Made by a program: the position numbers and the translations under genes. Under the pieces are notes generated by a model. It was given only the letters and a program-made list of their open reading frames with translations, was not told where the DNA came from and ran no database searches. This document shows, piece by piece, positions 6,654 to 12,400 of a DNA stretch of 13,400 nucleotides. The DNA comes from an uncultured Clostridium sp. Lineage in GTDB: Bacteria > Bacillota > Clostridia > Peptostreptococcales > Peptostreptococcaceae. The stretch lies in the NCBI GenBank assembly GCA_937944945.1, contig CALEBD010000229.1, positions 1 to 13,400 on the forward strand, in the 5' to 3' direction. How positions within the stretch are numbered: position 1 is the stretch's first letter; every line of letters begins with the position of its first letter.

Positions 6654-7199
6654 CTAATCAACCTCTAAAATTTCTAATGAAAAGCTATCTATAATAAATC
6701 TTTTCTTTTTTCTTCCTTTTAACATTCTTGTGTACTTATTAAATTCTTCTATATCACCTTCCCAAAGATGAATTATTATATCACAACTATCCACAAAGTA
6801 TTGCTCTTTATTAAGTTCTCTTTCTTTTACTGTACGTAATGAACCTTGATATAAACTTGTTTTAGAGTCTGTGTAAATTATACTATCACATTTACCTAAC
6901 GCTTTTGCTGAGCAACCAATATACTTTCTTAGTGTACTTTCATTTCTCATTAATAATGTTAGTTTAGTGTCATAATCATATATGTCACCAAATTCAGTAC
7001 ATGCACTATATATGGTATCAGATAAAGCTGAAGCCTCTAACGTTATTAGGTTTACTGAGTTGAAATCTCTAGTTTCAACTAAACTTTTTACTAATGACTT
7101 TATTTTGTATGCTGTAATTGTCGAATGTACTTGAGCGTCAACTATGTCATTAAATGAATTTTCACCTAAATAATCCCCTACTATACCTATGTTAATCAT
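6654..7199 (-). CDS. Putative Rossmann-fold (SLOG-like) protein
   Basis: This 181-residue protein starts at ATG 7199 behind AGGAGGT and has no signal peptide. It starts with a Gly-rich strand-loop, INIGIVGDYLG, and alternates strands and helices: VNLITLEASALSD, then CDSIIYTD. It ends with VDSCDIIIHLWEGD and KKKRFIID. The layout recalls SLOG/DUF2493-type nucleotide-binding folds, where NKEQYFVDSCDIIIHLWEGD would match the R-N-x-M-x-x-x-D-x-x-I family element. The central Gly-Gly signature is not clear, so it may be degenerate or a different Rossmann protein. Its stop is followed within 13 nt by the start of the frameshifted SLOG gene, so the two are an operon. Its RBS directly abuts an intrinsic terminator (7213-7238), which may limit its expression. 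Confidence 0.65.
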   Translation of the reverse strand: MINIGIVGDYLGENSFNDIVDAQVHSTITAYKIKSLVKSLVETRDFNSVNLITLEASALSDTIYSACTEFGDIYDYDTKLTLLMRNESTLRKYIGCSAKALGKCDSIIYTDSKTSLYQGSLRTVKERELNKEQYFVDSCDIIIHLWEGDIEEFNKYTRMLKGRKKKRFIIDSFSLEILEVD

Positions 7200-7212
7200 A
7201 ATACCTCCTACT

Positions 7213-7238
7213 AAAAAAGTGAGGTCTAAAACCTCACT
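7213..7238 (-). terminator. Intrinsic terminator abutting the RBS of the next gene
   Basis: AGTGAGGT (7218-7225) and ACCTCACT (7231-7238) form a perfect 8-bp, GC-rich stem with a 5-nt loop. On the minus strand the 3' arm ends in a run of six T (7218-7213). It lies 10 nt past the stop at 7248. The run is followed at once by AGTAGGAGGTATTATG, the RBS and start of the gene at 7199. There is no room for a promoter between terminator and gene, so the downstream SLOG genes depend on read-through or on a promoter inside the upstream gene. Confidence 0.85.
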
Positions 7239-7247
7239 CCTACTGAA

Positions 7248-7961
7248 TTAATTTAAATTATCTAAACCACGTAAAACAAATGTCTTATTAAACGCCCTTA
7301 CTAATGCTTTTAACTCTTTAAACTCTGGCATTACTAAAAGTTTATTAGCACATGATAACTTTAATTTAAATCTCGGTGTGTTTATAAATTTACGACTAAT
7401 ACGTACTGTACCGTCAATATCTTCCGTAACACGACCTAAGATAAATAGTATCATGTCTAAACTAATATTTACGCAATACCTATCTAAAAATAAAACTAGG
7501 TATAGCATACTGAATACTTTATCATTATCGTTTTCAACCAATAAAGGTATGCTATATTTATTATCTCTAACTACATCTAATATAATGCTCCTACATTCTT
7601 CTATAGACCTATAAAGTCTATTTATTACAGTATCCAATACTAGGTTAGTACGTTCGCTTTTGAATATAAGTTTACCATAATCAACAAAAGGTTTTACGGA
7701 ATCACTACAACACGCTATATCCGTTATATTCATAGAATATATTGCATCAACCCTATCTTTGTTAATACCCAACATAGAACCTATTACTAGATAAGTATTG
7801 TACTTATCTGCTTTATCTGTTATGTTTAGGTCTGTTATAACTCTCTCACATATAGAGATTAGATAAACTCTACTTAACGACTCATTCAATGTATTTAATC
7901 TTCTACCAGTTAAATTTATAAATATATCATTAACTCTATTATCTACACACATGTTTCCCAT
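7248..7961 (-). CDS. Hypothetical helical protein
   Basis: The gene starts at ATG 7961 with AAGGGGAT six bases upstream, 18 nt after the YdjM-like gene, and is probably co-transcribed with it. The 237-residue product looks cytoplasmic and mainly alpha-helical. It has amphipathic helices rich in Leu/Ile/Arg/Asp, a Cys pair (IACCSD, about residue 84) and a conspicuous hydrophobic helix, VFSMLYLVLFLDRYC, that is interrupted by charge and so is more likely buried than membrane-spanning. The C-terminus has basic LKLSCANKLL and FKELKALVRAFNK. I recognise no family. A strong terminator follows 10 nt after the stop. Confidence 0.65.
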   Translation of the reverse strand: MGNMCVDNRVNDIFINLTGRRLNTLNESLSRVYLISICERVITDLNITDKADKYNTYLVIGSMLGINKDRVDAIYSMNITDIACCSDSVKPFVDYGKLIFKSERTNLVLDTVINRLYRSIEECRSIILDVVRDNKYSIPLLVENDNDKVFSMLYLVLFLDRYCVNISLDMILFILGRVTEDIDGTVRISRKFINTPRFKLKLSCANKLLVMPEFKELKALVRAFNKTFVLRGLDNLN

Positions 7962-7979
7962 TTTATTATCCCCTTCTAA

Positions 7980-8693
7980 TTACATTATAATATTAACTAA
8001 AAATGTTATTGAACTTACTACAGCCACTATAGTACAAGCTAATAATACTAGAGTTTCAGAATCAGAACCTGTTACTATTTTAGCTATTGAAATGTATAAT
8101 CTACCTGGATAAAAGTAATTAACACCTAATGGGTTTAAAGTATCTAAAAGTAAATGACTAAGATACCCTACAGATAATCCAATAATATAAAAAGGTATAA
8201 AGTAAGTTATTGTGCTTGTAGCTTTTAAACTTAACACAACACATAATATTGCAACAACTAAGTTTATTTGTTTTAACTTCTTATTGCTTAAACGTCTATG
8301 TGCAAGTCTGAATGAAAGTTTTAAACCAAAATCAATAGCAGATACACATATTAATGTGCTTATTAAAGCTATTAATAGTTTTAGTTCAGAATCATAACTG
8401 CTTAGTAAATAACCTAAACTTGAAGTCATTAAGCTAAAAACAAATAAACCAAGTAAAGAGTGTACAACTCCTCTATGGTTTACTTGTGAGCTAACCAAAG
8501 CAGATATATGTGGAAGTTTCTTTCCAATCATACTTCCTTTATGGTCTATGTCTGGAACAAGACTTCCTACTGCTGAACCTGCTACTAATACTGCACACCC
8601 TACTATATTTATATCTTTACCAGCTAATAATAAACCTGTAGCCGCTAAAGAACCTAATGCAATACCACCCATTCTATGTGTTTGACCTATCAT
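7980..8693 (-). CDS. YdjM/DUF457-family membrane-bound metal-dependent hydrolase
   Basis: I place the start at ATG 8693 (237 residues). The longer frame begins at a TTG fused to the Shine-Dalgarno GGGAG (8703-8707), whereas ATG 8693 sits nine bases after it. The protein has the YdjM/DUF457 layout. It starts with THRMGG, followed by a membrane helix. Next comes SLVPDIDHKGSMIG with clustered Asp/His ligands, then NHRGVVHS. Several more membrane helices lead to GYLSHLLLDTLNPLGV, and a last C-terminal helix ends the protein. These His/Asp motifs are the putative metal site of this family; the E. coli YdjM gene is an SOS-regulated example, and substrates are unknown. The protein should be an integral membrane protein with four or more spans. 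It precedes the unknown helical gene by 18 nt. Confidence 0.88.
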   Translation of the reverse strand: MIGQTHRMGGIALGSLAATGLLLAGKDINIVGCAVLVAGSAVGSLVPDIDHKGSMIGKKLPHISALVSSQVNHRGVVHSLLGLFVFSLMTSSLGYLLSSYDSELKLLIALISTLICVSAIDFGLKLSFRLAHRRLSNKKLKQINLVVAILCVVLSLKATSTITYFIPFYIIGLSVGYLSHLLLDTLNPLGVNYFYPGRLYISIAKIVTGSDSETLVLLACTIVAVVSSITFLVNIIM

Positions 8694-8801
8694 AAATACC
8701 AACTCCCAATCTATTTCAAATATTTATTTTCTTTTTATTATTCAAGTTGATATAGGTGGAGGGAACTGTGTAGAATTGTTTGCTAATTAAAAATAACTAC
8801 A

Positions 8802-8954
8802 TTAAATAAGACCAGAACTTGCTAGTAATGAGCCTACAAATGCTAATAATAAAACCACAAAGATAACAAAAAGTATACCCTTTGTTATCAATTTAAATAT
8901 TTTTAATACAATTGCTATAATTAATATAACTATAAATATAGAGATTACACTCAT
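8802..8954 (-). CDS. Small two-helix membrane peptide
   Basis: ATG 8954 is preceded by AAAAGGAGTGGGATTT, a good Shine-Dalgarno, and opens 50 codons to TAA at 8802. The peptide is nearly all hydrophobic. Residues 2-17 (SVISIFIVILIIAIVL) and 26-46 (ILFVIFVVLLLAF) can each span a membrane, linked by the basic KIFKLITKG. It ends in GSLLASSGLI. Such peptides can be holin-like proteins, toxins, or subunits of small membrane complexes, and the sequence does not decide. It lies between a structured leader/terminator region and the YdjM-like membrane protein, 108 nt upstream of the latter's start. No terminator separates them, so both may be made together. Confidence 0.7.
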   Translation of the reverse strand: MSVISIFIVILIIAIVLKIFKLITKGILFVIFVVLLLAFVGSLLASSGLI

Positions 8955-9002
8955 AAATCCCACTCCTTTTATTTTCATTAATTTATAAATTCATTATGTA
9001 GT

Positions 9003-9053
9003 ATATCTTACATGTCTTTATTAAGATATATTATCTGAAATATACCTTAATAA
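9003..9053 (-). ncRNA. Structured leader with overlapping alternative hairpins upstream of the 50-residue peptide
   Basis: Two stems share one arm. Stem A pairs 9018-9031 with 9040-9053: 14 positions, 13 Watson-Crick and one G-U in the minus-strand RNA, with an 8-nt loop. Stem B pairs 9003-9010 with 9022-9029: 8 bp, 11-nt loop. They cannot form together. Stem A also overlaps the T-run of the terminator at 9052-9084. The arrangement resembles a switchable leader between 9084 and the RBS at about 8962. It does not match any riboswitch class I know, so a regulatory role is inference. Confidence 0.3.
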
Positions 9054-9084
9054 AAACATGTGGATATTAAACCCACATGTTTTT
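9052..9084 (-). terminator. Strong intrinsic terminator after the DUF488-like gene
   Basis: A perfect 12-bp inverted repeat pairs 9052-9063 with 9073-9084 around a 9-nt loop. On the minus strand the 3' arm is CCACATGTTTTT and continues ATTAAGG. The plus strand also ends in a T-run (TTTTTGTTT), so the element could work in both directions. It lies 35 nt after the stop at 9120 and ends the surface protein/DUF488 unit. Confidence 0.85.
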
Positions 9085-9119
9085 GTTTAGCACTACTTTT
9101 TTAACAAATATTTATTTAA

Positions 9120-9482
9120 CTATGTTTGAATTATACTAGCAAGTAATCTACGGTGACAAAATTCATCTTTACCACAATAGCAAACACATGTTACTTGCTT
9201 ACCTGATTTAATACATTTTCTTAACATATCTATAGTTGCAAGAGCCATAGGAGATTTCATTTCCTTAAAGTATCTCTCAGTATATTCTTCATGCCAACTA
9301 TAATTTTTAGATTTACCCATTAAAGCAAAATTAAGTAAATCTTCGGAAGGAGCAACTTGAGGTAAGTGTATAAAGGTTTTTAGTAATGATGGATTCATAA
9401 CTTTTCTAGTTATGAGAAAATTAAAATCACCTCTTAGTGCTTTATCCTTATTAAACTCATCTAAACTACAAAACTTGATCAT
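9120..9482 (-). CDS. DUF488-like protein
   Basis: This 120-residue protein starts at ATG 9482. Its RBS, AAGGA, overlaps the TAA stop of the upstream LPXTG gene, so translation is probably coupled. The C-terminal motif CVCYCGKDEFCHRRLL (Cys99, 101, 103, 109, then His110-Arg111) matches the conserved C-x-C...CHR-x-x-L signature of DUF488 proteins. Those are small cytoplasmic proteins of unknown biochemical role, with a reported fold like that of nucleotide-modifying enzymes. The N-terminal half is divergent. The family hit is by motif only. It is odd to find it coupled to a secreted, wall-anchored protein; this may be a compact-genome effect. Confidence 0.65.
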   Translation of the reverse strand: MIKFCSLDEFNKDKALRGDFNFLITRKVMNPSLLKTFIHLPQVAPSEDLLNFALMGKSKNYSWHEEYTERYFKEMKSPMALATIDMLRKCIKSGKQVTCVCYCGKDEFCHRRLLASIIQT

Positions 9483-9491
9483 TATATATCC

Positions 9492-10298
9492 TTATTTTCT
9501 TTTTCTTGATACTATATAGCCTACACTAGATAAAGCTATAAGTCCAGGTATTGCTAGAGAACCCATTTCCACAGCACCTGTCTTTGGTAAGTTATTTGCA
9601 TTACCATTTCCATTAGCTTGTTGTTGTTGTTGTGCATCACCAGTTTGAGCATCTGTTTTTCCAAAAGAGTTACCCTCTTTATCTAAAGCTTTTACAGTTT
9701 TCTTTAAAGTATTTACACCATCTGTAACTACAACTTCAAAAGTTGAATTTTCTTCAGATACTTCTCCAAGAGATAATTGTAATCCCTTCATATTTCCAGT
9801 TACAACAGTATTAAGGTCTACAGATTTAACATCTTCAAATTTTTCAAATGATTTTGTTTCAACAAAACCTACAATGTTTATAGTAACTGTTAATTCTGAT
9901 TTCTTACCTAATGAGTTAGAAGCTTCAATCTTAAAGTTTAATATCCCAACAGAAGAAGTGTTGACTTCTGGGATTTTAACTTTATCTGTTAAATCCTTAT
10001 CAGTCTTATCTGTTATTTTTAACTCTAAAGCACTTGCTAAGTCAAACTCTGTTCCTTGTTCAACTAAGAACTTATCAGATTTTACAGAAATAACTGGAGC
10101 GTCTGATTCTTCAGTTTGGTCTTTATCCCCATCAACATCTGTGTTTGGGTCTTTTTCATCTGTTTGTCCTTCAGTAGTACCTTCAGTTTGTGTTTGTTCT
10201 TGTGTTGCACCATCAGTACCTTCAGCATGTGCAGTAGTTAGTGGTGTAGCAACAACAAGCATTGTAGCAACTAGTGCTAAAATAAAAGTTTTCTTCAT
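9492..10298 (-). CDS. LPXTG-anchored Ig-like surface protein
   Basis: This 268-residue secreted protein starts at ATG 10298 behind AGAGGGA. Residues 1-25 are a classical signal peptide (MKKTF, hydrophobic core, AHA before Glu26). Residues 26-66 form an acidic T/E/Q/D-rich spacer. Residues ~67-145 resemble a bacterial Ig-like/DUF5011-type beta domain (FLVEQGTEFDLASAL, then LTDKVKIPEVNTSSVGILNF, ending ELTVTINIV), and 146-205 look like a second beta-rich segment. A Q/N/G-rich linker with Gln223-227 precedes LPKTG (237-241), a hydrophobic helix and RKRK. It should be linked to peptidoglycan by the host sortase, using the same LPKTGA motif as the 814-residue adhesin. The ligand is unknown and it could equally be a spacer or shield protein. 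The DUF488-like gene overlaps its stop region. Confidence 0.9.
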   Translation of the reverse strand: MKKTFILALVATMLVVATPLTTAHAEGTDGATQEQTQTEGTTEGQTDEKDPNTDVDGDKDQTEESDAPVISVKSDKFLVEQGTEFDLASALELKITDKTDKDLTDKVKIPEVNTSSVGILNFKIEASNSLGKKSELTVTINIVGFVETKSFEKFEDVKSVDLNTVVTGNMKGLQLSLGEVSEENSTFEVVVTDGVNTLKKTVKALDKEGNSFGKTDAQTGDAQQQQQANGNGNANNLPKTGAVEMGSLAIPGLIALSSVGYIVSRKRK

Positions 10299-10375
10299 AA
10301 ATTATTCCCTCTCTTTTTCTCATTTTATTATTTATATTTAATAGGAAAATCCTAAAAATACCATAGTTTAAAATA

Positions 10376-10633
10376 TTATTCTCTAGTAAAAATTAACTCA
10401 CCTTGATTTACAACAAACTTAATCTCTTCTAAACTTTCAATATCAAAGTCTAAAAGTCTTTTATTACATACTTCAATATTTGTGTATACAGGCATTTGCA
10501 AATCCAGTAATAGTAGTGTTGTTATATCATCATAGTCATCTAAATCTTTATCAACAATAACAACTACTGTGTTACCATTTTTATAAGCAGATACTACATA
10601 AGGTAATCTACTTAATTCATTATAATCATTCAT
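10376..10633 (-). CDS. Hypothetical acidic 85-residue protein
   Basis: The gene starts at ATG 10633 with GGAGG seven bases upstream and lies 15 nt after the nuclease gene, so it is in the same operon. The product is acidic and soluble, with an alternating strand-rich pattern: YVVSAYKNGNTVVVIVDKD, an Asp-rich DLDDYDDITTLLLLDL segment, then EIKFVVNQGELIFT. No family is recognised. A small ferredoxin-like alpha/beta domain is a plausible fold, but nothing in the sequence shows its job. Confidence 0.65.
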   Translation of the reverse strand: MNDYNELSRLPYVVSAYKNGNTVVVIVDKDLDDYDDITTLLLLDLQMPVYTNIEVCNKRLLDFDIESLEEIKFVVNQGELIFTRE

Positions 10634-10648
10634 AATAATTCCTCCAAT

Positions 10649-11653
10649 CTACATAAATAAATAAGTATTCCGTTCTTTGGCATACTCTAAATTTTTCTTA
10701 GTAACAGCTCCTTGTCTTACTATAACACAAACAAAACCGTGGTCTTGTCTAAATTCTTCACCAGTTTCCCATAATAAGTTCATGAGTATTTGTGGTGTGT
10801 TAACTACAAAACTACTGTAGTCATAACTACCACAACACATTTTAACATTATCATAAAATGAATGCTCTGTATTATATTGTAGTATAGGCAAATCCCCATT
10901 CACAGGAATATTGTCAATTATAGCTTCTTTATTATATAGAAGTGCCTTAGGAAGGTACTTAATAAAGATATGCATACTACTATTATAAACTGCACTACCA
11001 AAATTTATCAGTTTACCATCTTTAGAATAATGTTGAGCTTTATAACCAAGTAAAATACCTAAAGCATCAAACGAGTCATAATCAGTAGCAGGACATCTTT
11101 TACGATATCCATTAACAACAGGTACTATCTCACAAATATCTTCAGCTATTGCAGACTTGTTACCTGTTCTTCCAGTACCTTTAGACTTGTCCATAACCTT
11201 AACCTTCCACTGATGTGGGAGAATACTATCCATCTTCGCATCATATAATTCTGGAATATCGAACTTCCATCCTTTTATATTTTTATGCAAGTCTCTTAAT
11301 ACTGGAGTAGCTTTAGAATGTTTAATGTTTAATGGTTTTTCTAAAACTGTTAGGTTAATTCTTAATCCTTTTACTAACTCACTTATAAGTTTCCTCAGTT
11401 GTGACTTATAAAGTTCTTTATCTGTATTTAACCTCTGAAAATCAATAAGTGCGTAAAAAGTGCTATCTGTATTTGAAATACAGATACCTGTACAAGTTGT
11501 ACTTTGGTCAATTGATAACTCAAATCTTGCGTCTGGACTTTGAGACTTCTTAATTGCAGTATTTACAGCATTAGAAGCAGTCAAATAGTCTGAAGAGAAG
11601 TAAGCACATTTATTTTCTTTTACTAAAGCGAATACTCCTGAAGCGTTTGACAT
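10649..11653 (-). CDS. RuvC-like (RNase H-fold) Holliday-junction-resolvase-type nuclease
   Basis: I place the start at ATG 11653 (334 residues). The in-frame ATG at 11659 is only one base from GGAGG, while 11653 has seven. The catalytic layout of RuvC-type RNase H folds is visible (positions counted from 11659). First strand LSIDQSTTCTGICI carries Asp51, then strand LTVLEKP carries Glu107. The third motif, ATDYDSFDALGILLGY, has Asp193, Asp195 and Asp198, like the final D-x-x-D-A of resolvases. A C-terminal extension of ~125 residues has no match I can name. Such enzymes cut branched DNA in phage and plasmid replication or recombination. The neighbours, a CHC2 zinc-finger protein upstream and possibly an Hsp70 in the same run, support a replication role. 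Divergent RuvC-like nucleases of other systems are possible, but no HNH insertion is present. Confidence 0.75.
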   Translation of the reverse strand: MSNASGVFALVKENKCAYFSSDYLTASNAVNTAIKKSQSPDARFELSIDQSTTCTGICISNTDSTFYALIDFQRLNTDKELYKSQLRKLISELVKGLRINLTVLEKPLNIKHSKATPVLRDLHKNIKGWKFDIPELYDAKMDSILPHQWKVKVMDKSKGTGRTGNKSAIAEDICEIVPVVNGYRKRCPATDYDSFDALGILLGYKAQHYSKDGKLINFGSAVYNSSMHIFIKYLPKALLYNKEAIIDNIPVNGDLPILQYNTEHSFYDNVKMCCGSYDYSSFVVNTPQILMNLLWETGEEFRQDHGFVCVIVRQGAVTKKNLEYAKERNTYLFM

Positions 11654-11687
11654 TTCCATTCCTCCTCTATCAAGTTTATATAGGATT

Positions 11688-11718
11688 TACACTAAATAAA
11701 TAAATGTTATTTAGTGTA
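11688..11718. repeat. 12-bp inverted repeat between the CHC2 and nuclease genes
   Basis: tacactaaataa (11688-11699) and ttatttagtgta (11707-11718) are perfect inverse copies around a 7-nt loop. The stem is AT-rich, and on the minus strand it is followed by AATCCTATATAAAC instead of a T-run, so it is a poor terminator. TATATA just downstream could be a -10 box for the nuclease gene, which would put the repeat over the -35 region as an operator. A processing or mRNA-stability hairpin is the alternative. Confidence 0.5.
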
Positions 11719-11743
11719 CACTTATAAACAGCTAAGTCTGAAT

Positions 11744-12388
11744 CTACTCACTTAAAATTGCTGAGAAATCTAAGTCCAACTTATTAACTTCACAGTAAGA
11801 TTTGTTATCACCGTACAATTCATTATAAATATATTTGATATCTAAACCACTTTGCATAGAAGTTAGCATTAATATAATATCTCTTTCAGTCTTTGTTTTA
11901 TCTGCTAGAACCTTATTAGCCAATTCTATGTAATTTTCAGGTTTATCATTTATAGAGTTAACATCGAATCTTCTTAACTTAAATTTTGAAACGTTAACCT
12001 TGTTTACTTCTTTAAAAATAGAATTAAATCCTAAACTTAACTGAAGCTTTCTATCTCTCTTTAATATATCTTCTACAATAGAATAATAATTCTGTCCATC
12101 ATTTAATACGTGTTTGTGGTAATCTACAAGGAATTTAAAATAACCTCCACCACTTCCACAAGAGAAACATTTATAGATACCTTGCTCTAGAGATACACGC
12201 ATAGAAGGAGAATAGTCTTTATGAAAAGGACATTCCATAAAGAAACTATCTCCTGTCACATCAGCATTCTTAAATAGGTTTAATTCTTTAAGTAGATTTT
12301 CAAAACTATATTCTTCAGAAGATAAGACTAAGTCTACTACTTGTTTTACCTTTTCTTTATCTGCTTCCCTACTTATAGAATTATACAT
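11744..12388 (-). CDS. Stand-alone CHC2 zinc-finger (DnaG primase-type) protein
   Basis: This 214-residue protein starts at ATG 12388 with GGAGGT upstream, 12 nt after the Hsp70 stop. Residues ~26-100 match the CHC2 zinc-binding domain of bacterial and phage primases. ECPFHKDYSPSMRV (Cys53, His56), then YKCFSCGSGGGYFKFL (Cys74, Cys77), is the classic C-x2-H...C-x2-C pattern with the following Gly and FxF-L helix. DnaG continues into a TOPRIM-containing polymerase domain. Here the remaining ~110 residues are helical and carry no Toprim E/DxD motif, so this protein alone cannot be a full primase. It could recognise DNA for a separately encoded catalytic subunit, or regulate priming. The stop codon is intact, and I see no fragment of a catalytic domain downstream. 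Confidence 0.85.
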   Translation of the reverse strand: MYNSISREADKEKVKQVVDLVLSSEEYSFENLLKELNLFKNADVTGDSFFMECPFHKDYSPSMRVSLEQGIYKCFSCGSGGGYFKFLVDYHKHVLNDGQNYYSIVEDILKRDRKLQLSLGFNSIFKEVNKVNVSKFKLRRFDVNSINDKPENYIELANKVLADKTKTERDIILMLTSMQSGLDIKYIYNELYGDNKSYCEVNKLDLDFSAILSE

Positions 12389-12400
12389 AGCAAACCTCCA

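Noticed and set aside
9874..10341. A 155-codon plus-strand open frame opposite the LPKTG surface protein
   Set aside because: It is antisense to a convincing secreted-protein gene, is Ser/Val-rich because it mirrors acidic coding sequence, and has no RBS or family match.
10342..10354. tagga-aaa-tccta palindrome after the 85-residue gene as a terminator
   Set aside because: The stem is only 5 bp with a 3-nt loop and a broken T-run. It is too weak to call.
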